From NCBI RefSeq assembly GCF_004359985.1, contig NZ_SMRO01000002.1, positions 744,001 to 808,000 of the forward strand: a DNA stretch of 64,000 nt. The letters run 5' to 3'. The translations under genes and the position numbers were made by a program. Each line of letters begins with the position of its first letter. The stretch's first letter is position 1. Shown here piece after piece: positions 24,333 through 33,621 of the stretch. The notes beneath the pieces were generated by a model. The model searched no databases, had not been told where the DNA came from, and saw only the letters and a program-made list of their open reading frames with translations. The DNA comes from Paraburkholderia flava (GTDB lineage: Bacteria; Pseudomonadota; Gammaproteobacteria; Burkholderiales; Burkholderiaceae).

Positions 24333-25763
24333 TCACGGCGCGGGTTGTGGCGGCGGCGCTTTTGCAAGGCCGCGCAGGCTCAGCCGGTGAAAACGCAGCG
24401 TCATCAGCAGCGCGACGCTCGCCAGTCCGGCGGCGAGTCCCCACCACAGTCCGCGTGCGCCGAAGCCCGCATGGAACGCGAGCGTGTAGCCGGTCGGAAA
24501 GCCGATGCCCCAGTAGCCGAACGCAGCTGCGAGCATCGGGATGCGTGTGTCCTTCAGACCGCGCAGACAGCCCGAGCCGACCGTCTGCATGCCGTCGACG
24601 ATCTGGAACAGCGCCGCGACGCCGAGCAGTGATGTTGCGAGTTGCACGGTCTTCGCGTTGGCTGGGTCGTCGAGATGCAGATACAGCCCGACGATCGCGT
24701 GCGGCGCGACGATCAGCACAAGGCCCGACAGCATCATGAAGCCCACGCCCAACGCGATCGCGACGAAGCCGGCATGACGCGCCGCGAGCGGTTGCCCCGC
24801 GCCGGACCAGAAACCGACGCGCACGTTCGCCGCCTGACCGATCGACAGCGGCACCATGAACGCAACCGACGCAACGTTCAACGCGATCTGATGCGCGGCC
24901 AGCGACGATTCGCCGAGCACGCCGACCATCAGACCGGTCGCAAGGAACAGCGTCGTCTCGACGCCGTACGTGATTGCCACCGGCCAGCCGATGCCGAACA
25001 GCTCGCCCATCAGCGGCACGTTCGGCCGCTTCGCGATGACGAAGTGTCGATAGCGTGGCCGCAGATGCAGCAGCGCCATCAGGATCAGCGCCGACGCCCA
25101 CACAGTAAACGTCGTCGCGACCGCGGAGCCGAGAAAGCCGAGGCGCGGCAGACCCCACGCGCCGTGGATCAGCCCGTAGTTCAGAAAGCCGTTGACCACG
25201 ACGCCGCCGAGCGCGACCCACAGCAGCCGCTTCGCCGCGCCGATCGCCGGCAGGAACGAGCGCATCAACCCGATCCCGATCAGGCTGCCGGGCGAGGCCC
25301 AGCGCAGCACCGCCGCGTATTCGCCGACATGGTGCGCGAGCAGCGGCGGCTCGCCGACTGCAAGCAGGATCGGCGTTGCGAACGACAGCAGCGCGAATGC
25401 CGGGATCGACAGCAGCAGAGACAGCACGAAGCCGGTCCAGTAGATGTGCGGGACACGGTCCTCGTTCTGCGCGCCGCGTGCATGCGAAACGGTCACGCTG
25501 ATCGATGTGAGTACGCCCTGCAGCAGCGTGATCACCGTGAAGAACAGGTTGGCGCCGAGGCCACCGGCCGCGAGCGCGTCCGCGCCGAGCGAGCCGAGCA
25601 GGACGGTGTCGGTGACGCTCATTGCCATCTGCGACAGCTGCGCGATCGCAAGCGGGGCCGCGAGGCGCGCGGTGTCGGCGGCATGGCGCGACAGCGACGG
25701 CGGCGGGGCGTTGGCGCGGACAAAGGCGGGGCGGCCCGTGTCGGATTGGCCGGAGTGGGTCAT
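24333..25763 (-). CDS. MATE-family multidrug efflux transporter
   Basis: This is an inner-membrane Na+ or H+ antiporter of about 476 residues with twelve predicted helices, of the NorM type, exporting cationic drugs. Typical segments are LAAPLAIAQLSQMAMSVTDT near residue 35, GVLTSISVTVSHARGAQ near 90, and PLSIGQAANVRVGFWSGAGQ near 300. The ATG at 25763 has only a weak ribosome site; upstream residues in the frame are not family-like. Confidence 0.93.
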   Translation of the reverse strand: MTHSGQSDTGRPAFVRANAPPPSLSRHAADTARLAAPLAIAQLSQMAMSVTDTVLLGSLGADALAAGGLGANLFFTVITLLQGVLTSISVTVSHARGAQNEDRVPHIYWTGFVLSLLLSIPAFALLSFATPILLAVGEPPLLAHHVGEYAAVLRWASPGSLIGIGLMRSFLPAIGAAKRLLWVALGGVVVNGFLNYGLIHGAWGLPRLGFLGSAVATTFTVWASALILMALLHLRPRYRHFVIAKRPNVPLMGELFGIGWPVAITYGVETTLFLATGLMVGVLGESSLAAHQIALNVASVAFMVPLSIGQAANVRVGFWSGAGQPLAARHAGFVAIALGVGFMMLSGLVLIVAPHAIVGLYLHLDDPANAKTVQLATSLLGVAALFQIVDGMQTVGSGCLRGLKDTRIPMLAAAFGYWGIGFPTGYTLAFHAGFGARGLWWGLAAGLASVALLMTLRFHRLSLRGLAKAPPPQPAP

Positions 25764-25968
25764 GGGTGGAATCGGTTGGTAAACGGCGGAGCGGCCTCGC
25801 TTCGATCGCAACCCTGTTGGGTGGTCGACAGCGGGGCCGTCATGAATCTGTCAGTTCCGCGGAAGCAGACAGCTTATTGCCTTCGCGCCCCGTTGTCGAT
25901 CAACAGGCACAAAACTGGTGCGGGTTTGGCGGGATGCAGCGAGAAAGTAAAGGAAGGGGGCGAGACGG

Positions 25969-26184
25969 CTATTCGTGAACAGCAATCCGCGTATCGCCGA
26001 GCAGCACGACCTGGCCCGCGCGAATCTTGCACGTCTTGCGCGATTCGACATGGCCGTCGACGGTTACTTCGCCGGATGCGACGAGCTGTTTTGCAGAGCC
26101 ACCGCTGTCGGCGAGGCCCGTCAGCTTCAGGAGATTGTGCAGTTCGACGTAGTCGCCGGTCAGCGTGAAGTGAAGGTTGGGCAT
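25969..26184 (-). CDS. S4-domain RNA-binding protein, YbcJ-like
   Basis: This 71-residue protein is essentially one S4 RNA-binding domain (VELHNLLKLTGLADSGGSAK, VASGEVTVDGHVESRKTCKI, VVLLGDTRIAV). It matches the YbcJ family in length and order. It probably binds structured RNA or ribosomes. The ATG at 26184 gives the family length; longer frames add an implausible Pro/Arg segment. Confidence 0.88.
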   Translation of the reverse strand: MPNLHFTLTGDYVELHNLLKLTGLADSGGSAKQLVASGEVTVDGHVESRKTCKIRAGQVVLLGDTRIAVHE

Positions 26185-26469
26185 GGCGCGTGCGGGTTGA
26201 AGCAGGAGGGTTCGCATCATAAGCCAGACTGGCCCGGTGCGCGGCGGCCCTGGTGGCCACTTCAGTAATTGCAAGTGGATGTTATGCAGTTGTCAGGAAA
26301 TGAAACGTTCCGTAACACTGACCGTTTTTCGCGAACTTCACTCGTCAGGGGTCGTCTTTGGAAATGACCGCAGCGTTTTGCTGCTGTCCACATAGACGAC
26401 CGGATGTCGCCGGCACCGAGGGCCGACTCACTCGATATCCGGATCGCGACAACTTTAGAGAGGATTGCC

Positions 26470-26925
26470 ATGACCCAGATTCGTTCGCTTCTGATCGGTA
26501 CCGCCCTGACGGCTCTCACGGCCGGCACGGCGTTCGCGCAAACCACCGCTCAACCGACGATGCCAGGTACCGCCGGCCAGGCGCAGATGCAGGCACCTAT
26601 GCAGGCACCGGCTGCGCAGGCTGGAGAAATGGCGCCGGCTGCTCCCGCTGCTCAGGGCGTCCAACCGGTCACGCCGCCGCAGCAACGTCTGACCGCGTCC
26701 GGCTCGACTGACCCGCTCGTGCAGAAGCGCAATGCGGATGCACAGGCGAACGCGAACTATCGCGCGACGAAGAAGGCGTCGAAGGCGCAATACAAGCAGC
26801 AGGTCCACGACGCGAAGGTCAACCGCAAGTCGGACAAGCAGGCCGCGACCAACGAGATGAAGTCCGACATGCAGTCGCCGGGTCAGGCGGCGAATGCGGG
26901 TGCGGCGGATAGCACGCAGCATTAA
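26470..26925 (+). CDS. Exported Ala/Gln/Lys-rich protein of unknown function
   Basis: This 151-residue protein has a clear signal peptide (LLIGTALTALTAGTAFAQ). An Ala/Gln/Pro-rich part is followed by a Lys-rich helix with a KKASKAQYKQQVHDAKVNRK pattern. That pattern recurs in the next gene, so the two are likely related periplasmic proteins. GAGAGG lies before the ATG at 26470. The function is unknown; an acid- or stress-related periplasmic role is possible. Confidence 0.75.
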   Translation: MTQIRSLLIGTALTALTAGTAFAQTTAQPTMPGTAGQAQMQAPMQAPAAQAGEMAPAAPAAQGVQPVTPPQQRLTASGSTDPLVQKRNADAQANANYRATKKASKAQYKQQVHDAKVNRKSDKQAATNEMKSDMQSPGQAANAGAADSTQH

Positions 26926-26949
26926 ACGAACTGAAGACAGGGAGAACCC

Positions 26950-27213
26950 ATGAATAAACGACTCAGCAAAATCTCGCTCGCGCTGATCGCGGGCTGCGTA
27001 TCGATCGGATCGGCGACCGCGTTCGCGCAGGCCTCCGATCCGGCCGCCCAACCTGTGACGCATGCAGACCAGAAGGCGTCGAAGGCGCAGACCAAGGCCG
27101 ACAAGAAGGCCGCGATCGCACAGGCGAAGGCGGACAAGAAGCAGACGGAAGCACAAGCCGACGCCGATAAGGCCGCCGCCGACGCGAAAGTGAAGGACGC
27201 GAAGAAGCAGTAG
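26950..27213 (+). CDS. Exported Lys/Ala repeat protein of unknown function
   Basis: This 87-residue protein has a signal peptide (ALIAGCVSIGSATAFAQ) and a mature part made almost wholly of Lys/Ala/Asp repeats around QKASKAQTKADKKAAIAQAK. It must form a long charged helix. The start follows AGGGAGAACCC with good spacing, 24 bases after the previous gene, so the two form an operon ended by the hairpin at 27259. Confidence 0.75.
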   Translation: MNKRLSKISLALIAGCVSIGSATAFAQASDPAAQPVTHADQKASKAQTKADKKAAIAQAKADKKQTEAQADADKAAADAKVKDAKKQ

Positions 27214-27258
27214 CCGATCCTCGGGGGAACGGCGCATTGATGTTGCAGGTAGCAGGCA

Positions 27259-27296
27259 GCGGCCCGGTACGCGTAGAGGCGACCGGGCCGCTTTTT
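27259..27296 (+). terminator. Terminator of the Lys/Ala-rich protein operon
   Basis: GCGGCCCGGT (27259-27268) pairs with ACCGGGCCGC (27282-27291), followed by five T. It is strong, and it makes a helicase start at 27237 implausible. Confidence 0.9.
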
Positions 27297-27407
27297 CATG
27301 TGCGCGGCGGACCTCGTCAGCAAACTTGCCGCAAAGGGTTGTACGGATATACAGTATGCGTCGCGTACCGCATTCTTCCGTCTGAACCGTTCCACACAAC
27401 GCCTACC

Positions 27408-29549
27408 GTGCTCTCCGTCGCCGATTCCCCGTCACGTCCCTCACGTTCGCTACCCGATCCCGATGCGTGGCTCGCGAAGCTCAACGACGCGCAGCGCGAG
27501 GCAGTCGAGTACGGCGGCGATGCAGGCGCGCTGCTGGTGATTGCGGGTGCCGGGTCGGGCAAGACGAACACGCTCGCGCATCGCGTTGCACATCTGATCG
27601 TCAAGGGCGCGGATCCGCGCCGCATCCTGCTGCTCACGTTCTCGCGCCGCGCCGCACAGGAGATGACGCGCCGCGCGTCGCGCATCGCGAGCACCGCACT
27701 CGGCGCGCGCTCGGGGACGTCGCTGGGACTCACGTGGTCGGGCACGTTCCACGGTATCGGCGCGCGGCTGCTGCGCGAATACGCGGAGCGGATCGGGCTG
27801 TCGCCGGCGTTCACGATCAACGACCGCGAAGATTCCGCCGATCTGATGAACCTGGTTCGTCACGAACTGGGCTTCTCGGCAAAGGAGCGTCGCTTTCCGT
27901 CGAAGGGCACGTGCTTCGCGATCTACTCGCGGGTCGTCAACACCGGCGCGTCGCTCGCGGACGTGCTCGCGCGCGCGTTTCCGTGGTGCTGCGAATGGGA
28001 GGCGGACCTGCGCGTGCTGTTCGCCACGTATGTCGATGCGAAGCAGAAGCAGAGCGTGCTCGATTACGACGATCTGCTGCTGTACTGGTCGTACGTCGCG
28101 GCGGAACCGTCGCTCGCCGCCGATATGTCGGACCGTTTCGATCACGTGCTCGTCGACGAGTACCAGGACACCAACCGTCTGCAGGCGTCGATCCTGCTCG
28201 CGCTGAAACCGGATGGCCGCGGCCTGACGGTGGTCGGCGACGACGCGCAGTCCATCTATTCGTTTCGCGGCGCGACGGTGCGCAACATTCTCGATTTCCC
28301 CACGCATTTCGATCCGCCCGCGAAGCAGGTGACGCTCGAACGCAACTACCGTTCGACGCAGCCGATCCTCGCCGCGTCGAACGCGGTGATCGAACTCGCG
28401 AGCGAGCGCTTCACGAAGAACCTGTGGTCCGACAAGGCGTCGGCGCAACGTCCGAGACTCGTCACCGTCGAGGATGAAGCGGCGCAGGCGCGCTACGTCG
28501 TCGAGCAGATTCTCGACGCGCGCGAAGCCGGTATGACGCTGAAGTCGCAGGCCGTGCTGTTTCGCGCGTCGGATCACAGCGCCGCGCTCGAGGTCGAGCT
28601 GACCCGGCGCAACATCCCGTTCGTGAAATTCGGCGGCCTGAAGTTTCTCGATTCGATCCACGTGAAGGATCTGCTCGCCTTGTTGCGCTGGGCGGAGAAT
28701 CCGCGCGATCGCGTCGCGGGTTTTCGGGTCGTGCAACTGCTGCCGGGCGTCGGTCCGGCGACCGCCGCGCGCGTGCTCGATCAGGTGACCGCGCGCGCGG
28801 ATGCACTGGCCGGCACGGGGCTGCACACGGCACCGGCCGCCGGCGCGCTCGCTGCATTTGCGCCGCCGCCGCGCGCGCTCGAAGACTGGGCGCCGTTCGT
28901 CGCGCTGATGTCGGCGGTGGGTAGCCGCGCGACGCCGTGGCCCGCCGAATTCGAAACGATCCGCCGCTGGTACGAGCCGCATCTCGAACGCAATCATGAA
29001 GACGCGGCGGTCCGTCACGCGGATCTGCTGCAGATGGAAAGCATCGCGGGCACGTACGCATCGCGCGAGCGCTTTCTCACCGAGCTCACGCTCGATCCGC
29101 CCGATGCAACCAGCGACGAATCAGGCGACCCATCGCGCGACGAAGACTATCTGATCCTGTCGACGATCCATTCGGCGAAAGGGCAGGAGTGGCGCAACGT
29201 GTTCGTGCTGAACGGCGTGGACGGTTGCCTGCCGTCCGATCTCGGCACCGGCAGCGACGAGGAACTGGAAGAAGAGCGGCGGCTTCTGTACGTCGCGATG
29301 ACGCGCGCGAAGGAAGATCTGCATGTCGTCGTGCCGCAGCGTTTTTACGTGCACAACCAGACGCATCTCGGCGACCGTCATGTGTGGGCGTCGCGTACCC
29401 GCTTCATTCCGGCGGGTCTGCTGCCGCATTTCGATACGTACGCATGGCCGCGCGTTGCACCGCCGGTCATGCCGACCGCCGCGGGTCTCGCAGCCGCCGC
29501 GCAGGCGAAGCTCGAGATCGCGGCGAAGCTCAGGAAGATGTGGGATTAA
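27408..29549 (+). CDS. UvrD/Rep-like superfamily 1 DNA helicase
   Basis: This ATP-dependent 3'-5' helicase of about 713 residues has all main motifs: Q-motif region LNDAQREAVEY, Walker A GAGSGKTNT near residue 48, VDEYQDTN near 250, DDAQSIYSFRGA near 275, and STIHSAKGQEWRNVFV near 585. It probably acts in DNA repair or replication restart. I place the start at the GTG at 27408 (VLSVADSPSR) because the frame upstream runs through a strong terminator hairpin. Confidence 0.93.
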   Translation: MLSVADSPSRPSRSLPDPDAWLAKLNDAQREAVEYGGDAGALLVIAGAGSGKTNTLAHRVAHLIVKGADPRRILLLTFSRRAAQEMTRRASRIASTALGARSGTSLGLTWSGTFHGIGARLLREYAERIGLSPAFTINDREDSADLMNLVRHELGFSAKERRFPSKGTCFAIYSRVVNTGASLADVLARAFPWCCEWEADLRVLFATYVDAKQKQSVLDYDDLLLYWSYVAAEPSLAADMSDRFDHVLVDEYQDTNRLQASILLALKPDGRGLTVVGDDAQSIYSFRGATVRNILDFPTHFDPPAKQVTLERNYRSTQPILAASNAVIELASERFTKNLWSDKASAQRPRLVTVEDEAAQARYVVEQILDAREAGMTLKSQAVLFRASDHSAALEVELTRRNIPFVKFGGLKFLDSIHVKDLLALLRWAENPRDRVAGFRVVQLLPGVGPATAARVLDQVTARADALAGTGLHTAPAAGALAAFAPPPRALEDWAPFVALMSAVGSRATPWPAEFETIRRWYEPHLERNHEDAAVRHADLLQMESIAGTYASRERFLTELTLDPPDATSDESGDPSRDEDYLILSTIHSAKGQEWRNVFVLNGVDGCLPSDLGTGSDEELEEERRLLYVAMTRAKEDLHVVVPQRFYVHNQTHLGDRHVWASRTRFIPAGLLPHFDTYAWPRVAPPVMPTAAGLAAAAQAKLEIAAKLRKMWD

Positions 29550-29555
29550 CGAGTA

Positions 29556-29587
29556 ACGGCGCGCGTCTTTCGTCGGTCGCGCGCCGT
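29556..29587. terminator. Hairpin between converging helicase and unknown gene
   Basis: ACGGCGCGCG (29556-29565) pairs with CGCGCGCCGT (29578-29587). It lies between two converging stops. It lacks a T-tract, so its strength is uncertain. Confidence 0.55.
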
Positions 29588-29595
29588 ACGAGAGG

Positions 29596-30354
29596 TCAGC
29601 GCGTCGGCCGTTGCGCGCGGGTCGGCGGTGGCGTGAAGAAATTGCGCAGCCAGCTGGCGAGCCGTGCGAACACGTCGTACGGCTCTTCGACAAAAATCTC
29701 CGGCTTCAGCAGACGCAGGTACTCCATGATCTGCTGCGCTTCCTGTTTCTGAAATGAACCGTGCGCGATGCCGAGCCGCAGCAGCCCGCGCAGTTCGCCG
29801 AGCTTTTCGCGCGCGGCACTGCCGACGCTCGTCTCGCATGCCACCTTCGCTTCGTACACGCGCTGACGCAGCGATTCGGCGAGCCGCCACGCGGGCGTCT
29901 GCATCGTTTCCTCAAGCACCTGAATATCCTGCGCAGCCGACTTGATCTGCGACGCGAGCGGATCGATCAGCAGCGGGTCGCCCTCTGCCTGCTCGACGAT
30001 TGCTTGTGCCCAGCCGCGTGCCTGCTTCGCGAGTTCTTCGGGCGTCCACTCGGAGCGGACTGCGAAGCCGAAGCCGTATTCCACGGCCTGCCGCATCAGG
30101 ATCGCGACGACGTCCGGAAATTCCTTATCGAGCGTGCGCTTCGCCCACGCGTACTGGCCGCCGGCGAGCATCCGCTGCACCGCGTGTTCGGTCAGCGGCA
30201 CCATGTTGTCGAGCAGCTTCGCGCGCAGGAAGTCCTCGAACGACGGCGTCGCAAATTGCGGATCGAGCTTCAGCGACACGCGCAGGAACGCATCGAAGTC
30301 CTTGCGCAGCGAAACGATCGTTTCGTCCTTCAGTGTGAGGGTGATCTGCCCCAT
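29596..30354 (-). CDS. Conserved-looking soluble protein of unknown function
   Basis: This 252-residue helical protein starts MGQITLTLKDETIVSLRKDF, contains EFPDVVAILMRQAVEYGFGF near residue 82 and ends in WLRNFFTPPP. There is no signal, membrane segment or catalytic motif that I recognise. Codon use is that of the core genome, so it is probably a resident Burkholderiales gene. The ATG at 30354 is chosen because the longer frame to 30468 is Arg-rich and unlikely. Confidence 0.7.
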   Translation of the reverse strand: MGQITLTLKDETIVSLRKDFDAFLRVSLKLDPQFATPSFEDFLRAKLLDNMVPLTEHAVQRMLAGGQYAWAKRTLDKEFPDVVAILMRQAVEYGFGFAVRSEWTPEELAKQARGWAQAIVEQAEGDPLLIDPLASQIKSAAQDIQVLEETMQTPAWRLAESLRQRVYEAKVACETSVGSAAREKLGELRGLLRLGIAHGSFQKQEAQQIMEYLRLLKPEIFVEEPYDVFARLASWLRNFFTPPPTRAQRPTR

Positions 30355-30574
30355 GTCTTGTCCCGTGTGATCTTCCGTGCGCGGCACCGCAGCGGTGCCG
30401 ACGTCCGCGCGGAGCCCCCGGAGCGGATGTCGGCGATGCCGGCTGATGGAATGCGCTTTCCGCCGCATCTGGATGACGCGGCGGAAATGCGGGTCCGGCT
30501 GGCGGACTACGACTGATTATCGGCGGGACGGGGAAAAACTTGAGGGGGCAGATGAAGTGCGATTGGCGTGATGC

Positions 30575-30898
30575 TCAGCGCAGCACCACCCCTTGCCAGA
30601 GGAAGAACACCGCGAGGCCGACGGCGATCGTCAGCAGCGGACGACGCGTCCACGCACTGATGACGATCGCCGCGAGCGCGCCGACCAGTTGCGGATTGCG
30701 CCATGTCAGTTCGGCCTGGGTGCCGTGCGGCGACACGGCCATCGGCACGATGATCGCGGTCAGCACGGTGACCGGCACGAAGCCGAGCGCAGTGCGCACG
30801 AGCGGCGGAAACACCAGTCGATCGCCGAGCACGAAGACGGCCGCACGGATCACCCATGTGATCAGCGCCATGCCGAGAATCAGGAGCACGTCGTTCAT
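30575..30898 (-). CDS. azlD: AzlD-family branched-chain amino acid exporter subunit
   Basis: This 107-residue membrane protein has about four helices. The N-terminal LLILGMALITWVIRAAVFVL and LVRTALGFVPVTVLTAIIVP are typical of AzlD. It works with AzlC to export branched-chain amino acids or analogues. Its start overlaps the azlC stop by 4 bases (ATGA). Confidence 0.93.
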   Translation of the reverse strand: MNDVLLILGMALITWVIRAAVFVLGDRLVFPPLVRTALGFVPVTVLTAIIVPMAVSPHGTQAELTWRNPQLVGALAAIVISAWTRRPLLTIAVGLAVFFLWQGVVLR

Positions 30899-31632
30899 TG
30901 ACCGGCTCCCGCAGTACGCTGCTGACCGAGCGCCTGCCGCGACAGCAGTACGCCGACCACGACGCCGACGAACACCGCACCCAGTAGACCGAGTTTGTAC
31001 GGCCAGCCCTGCCACAGAAACGCGAGCGTGCCGGCGGTCACCGCTGCTGCCACGTAGCGCAACGCGACGAGCTGCGGCACGACGATCGCGATGAACGTCG
31101 CGACCATCGCGAAATCGAGACCGAGCGATTGCAGGCCCGGAAACGCGGCGCCGAATACGAGGCCCGCGAGCGTCCAGATCTGCCAGTTGACGTACATCGA
31201 TACGCCAGAGCCGAAGAAGTAATACGGGCCGACGGAGCCGGGCGGATGCAGCCGGTAGTGCGCCCACGCGACGGCGAAGACTTCGTCGGTGAGCAGGCCA
31301 CCGAGCGCCCAGCGCCAGCGCATCGACAGATGCGCGACGTGCGGCGCGAGCGTCGCGCTGTACAGCACGTGACGCAGGTTGACGATCAACGTCGTCGCCC
31401 AGATCACGGCGAAGCTCGCGTGACCGGCGATCAGTCCGATCGCGATGAACTGCGCGGAGCCGGCGAACACGACGAGCGACATCAACTGGCCATGCCACGG
31501 ATGCAGCGGGCCCGACGTCACGAGCGTGCCGAAGATGACGCCGAACGGCGCGGCGCCGACGAGCATCGGCACGGTGTCGCGCATGCCGGCGGTGAATTCG
31601 CGAAAGCGGTGGGTGGGGTGAGCGTGAGTCAA
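30895..31632 (-). CDS. azlC: AzlC-family branched-chain amino acid exporter subunit
   Basis: This 245-residue inner-membrane protein has about seven helices and the family segments MLVGAAPFGVIFGTL and SLVVFAGSAQFIAIGLIAGH. The start is a TTG at 31632 with AGGAG six bases upstream, an uncommon start supported by a good ribosome site. An AraC-type regulator lies just upstream on the same strand and could control azlCD. Confidence 0.93.
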   Translation of the reverse strand: MTHAHPTHRFREFTAGMRDTVPMLVGAAPFGVIFGTLVTSGPLHPWHGQLMSLVVFAGSAQFIAIGLIAGHASFAVIWATTLIVNLRHVLYSATLAPHVAHLSMRWRWALGGLLTDEVFAVAWAHYRLHPPGSVGPYYFFGSGVSMYVNWQIWTLAGLVFGAAFPGLQSLGLDFAMVATFIAIVVPQLVALRYVAAAVTAGTLAFLWQGWPYKLGLLGAVFVGVVVGVLLSRQALGQQRTAGAGQ

Positions 31633-31766
31633 TCTGTTCTCCTGTCACGCGAGGATAGCGGGATGGGAGGTGGGCGGGCTTGTACGTTCTTGCGGTGGGG
31701 CGTCGAACTATGCGACGAAGTGGCTCTGGTCCGTGCCCCCGCACAGCCGACAGACTCAAGCCAGAT

Positions 31767-32594
31767 TCAGGCGCCTTGCCAACGCCCAGGCGGTACGCCG
31801 AACATCCGACGGAAGTGCCGCGTGAAGTGACTCTGATCGGTGAAGCCGTGCGCGGTCGCGACGTCGGCGACCGACACGCCCGCGCGCAGCGGCGCCAGCG
31901 CGCGTTGCAAACGAACCTGATTGCGCCACGCGTGCGGCGCGAGGCCGGTGTTCTGCGTGAAGAGACGCGCCGCGTGAAACGGCGACAGGTCGACGGTGGC
32001 CGCGAGATCGGCGAGTTTCAGCGGGACGGCGAGATCCGCAGTGAGGCGGTCTTTCATCGTCGCGACGCGGCGGTCGTCGAAATGGATCGATGCCGCCGGC
32101 CGTGTGCGCGCATAGCGGACGAGCAGCGTCGACAGCGCGTCGTACAGCGAAGCTTCGGCGGCGAGCGGGTCGTTGGTGTCGTCCTCGAGCAGCCGATGGG
32201 CACGGCTCACCCGGTCCCAGAGATCCGCGTCGCGGATCACGTCGGGCGCGAACCACGGCATCGGTTGCACGCGTCCGGCGACTTCGGTCGCGAGATCCTG
32301 GATGAAATCGATCGGCACGTACATCACGCGATAACGCCAGCCGGCCTCGACCGCGCGCGAGCCGGTGTGCAGCTCGCCGGGATTGATGACGGGCACGGTG
32401 CCGGCCTCGGCGACGTAGCGCGAGCCGCGATACTCGTAGGTTTCCGCGCCAGCTTCGATCACCGGCACCGCGTAGGCCTCATGCCAGTGCGGTGTGAACG
32501 CGTGATCGCGATACTCGGCCGTGAGGAGTTCCGCGCCGGGCAGGAGCGGGGTGCGCCAGTAGCGCGCGGAATCTCGGAAACGGGTAGCGGTCAT
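31767..32594 (-). CDS. AraC-family regulator with cupin sensor domain
   Basis: This 275-residue regulator has an N-terminal AraC-type cupin domain (residues 15-150: FTPHWHEAYAVPVIEAGAET, GTVPVINPGELHTG) and a C-terminal double HTH (LKLADLAATVDLSPFHAARL and VSVADVATAHGFTDQSHFTR). It stands 134 bases upstream of azlC in the same direction, so azlCD is the natural target. Relatives paired with AzlCD respond to amino acids. Confidence 0.9.
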   Translation of the reverse strand: MTATRFRDSARYWRTPLLPGAELLTAEYRDHAFTPHWHEAYAVPVIEAGAETYEYRGSRYVAEAGTVPVINPGELHTGSRAVEAGWRYRVMYVPIDFIQDLATEVAGRVQPMPWFAPDVIRDADLWDRVSRAHRLLEDDTNDPLAAEASLYDALSTLLVRYARTRPAASIHFDDRRVATMKDRLTADLAVPLKLADLAATVDLSPFHAARLFTQNTGLAPHAWRNQVRLQRALAPLRAGVSVADVATAHGFTDQSHFTRHFRRMFGVPPGRWQGA

Positions 32595-32647
32595 GATGGC
32601 AATCCAGCGGATAGTGCCAGTTTAGCGCGGCCTCACGATAATCAAAC

Positions 32648-33127
32648 TCACTTCGTCGGGATCGTGGTGCCCGCGGGCAGCGGCACCGCCGTCACGCTGT
32701 TCTTCGCGCTACCGGTGGCGACGCGGTCGCTGTACGTCAGATAGACGAGCGTGTTGCGCTTCGCGTCGACGATACGCACGACGTGCAGTGTCTTGAACAC
32801 GAATGACATGCGCTCGGTGAACACGTCGGACTGCTGCTTGAGCGGTCCGGTGAAATGGACCGCGCCGACCTGGCGACACGCGATCGACGCTTCGGTCGGA
32901 TCCTCGGCGACGCCGAGCGTGCCCTTGATGCCGCCGGTGCGCGCCCGCGACACATAGCACGTGATGCCGTTCACGAGCGGATCGTCATACGCTTCGACGA
33001 CGACTCGATCGGAGCCCGTCAGGCGGAAGTTGGTGTTGACGCTCGCGACTTCCTCGCTGTGCGCACAGGGCAGCAGAAGCAGCGCGGTACAGGCGGCGAG
33101 CGATGCGCGAAACAGGATCGATGGCAT
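32648..33127 (-). CDS. CreA-family periplasmic protein
   Basis: This exported protein of about 159 residues has a signal peptide ending CAHS and matches CreA, a conserved protein of unknown role. Typical segments are DRVVVEAYDDPLVNGITCYV, GIKGTLGVAEDPTEASIACR and SFVFKTLHVVRIVDAKRNTL. The ATG at 33127 starts a proper signal peptide. Confidence 0.9.
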   Translation of the reverse strand: MPSILFRASLAACTALLLLPCAHSEEVASVNTNFRLTGSDRVVVEAYDDPLVNGITCYVSRARTGGIKGTLGVAEDPTEASIACRQVGAVHFTGPLKQQSDVFTERMSFVFKTLHVVRIVDAKRNTLVYLTYSDRVATGSAKNSVTAVPLPAGTTIPTK

Positions 33128-33246
33128 GAGGATGGACCGCGACTGCCGCGGCGAATCGAAGTGGAGGAGCGCACATGCTATACCAGCGGCAGTGCTGTCG
33201 ATCCGGCCACGTTGGAAACGCGAACGGCACACGCAAAAAACAAAAA

Positions 33247-33267
33247 GCCCGCTGACTATCAGCGGGC
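33247..33267 (-). terminator. Terminator of tRNA-Asn (distal copy)
   Basis: On the minus strand GCCCGCTGA pairs with TCAGCGGGC, followed by TTTTTGTTTTTT. It lies 17 bases after the tRNA end. Confidence 0.9.
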
Positions 33268-33283
33268 TTTCGTTTGAAGCAGT

Positions 33284-33359
33284 TGGCTCCCCGACCTGGG
33301 CTCGAACCAGGGACCTACGGATTAACAGTCCGGCGCTCTACCAACTGAGCTATCGGGGA
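33284..33359 (-). tRNA. tRNA-Asn (GUU), copy 1
   Basis: This 76-base cloverleaf includes an encoded CCA. The acceptor stem TCCCCGA pairs with TCGGGGA, the anticodon loop is CTGTTAA with GTT for Asn, and the T loop is GGTTCGAGCC. It is identical to the second copy at 33422-33497. Confidence 0.97.
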
Positions 33360-33389
33360 ACAGCAATACAACGTTCACGACATAAAAAA

Positions 33390-33409
33390 GCCCGTTATGG
33401 CTAACGGGC
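33390..33409 (-). terminator. Terminator between the two tRNA-Asn genes
   Basis: On the minus strand GCCCGTTA pairs with TAACGGGC, followed by six T. It ends the upstream tRNA copy, so each tRNA has its own terminator. Confidence 0.85.
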
Positions 33410-33421
33410 CTTTGCAATTCT

Positions 33422-33497
33422 TGGCTCCCCGACCTGGGCTCGAACCAGGGACCTACGGATTAACAGTCCGGCGCTCTACCAACTGAGCTATCGGGGA
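33422..33497 (-). tRNA. tRNA-Asn (GUU), copy 2
   Basis: This 76-base gene has encoded CCA and is identical to copy 1. It is the first of the pair in transcription order. Confidence 0.97.
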
Positions 33498-33621
33498 ACA
33501 ACAACAGCGAAGAAGCGAAATTGTAGGGGGCGCTACAGGGCCTGTCAATACCTAACGCGCCTCGACGCGCTTTCCGGAGCGGCCGCGCGCTGATGGCGGG
33601 ACCGCCCGGAGAGAAGGGGCA

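Noticed and set aside
27237..27407. N-terminal extension of the UvrD-like helicase
   Set aside because: The region contains the strong terminator of the preceding operon at 27259-27296. The residues do not look like a helicase N-terminus.
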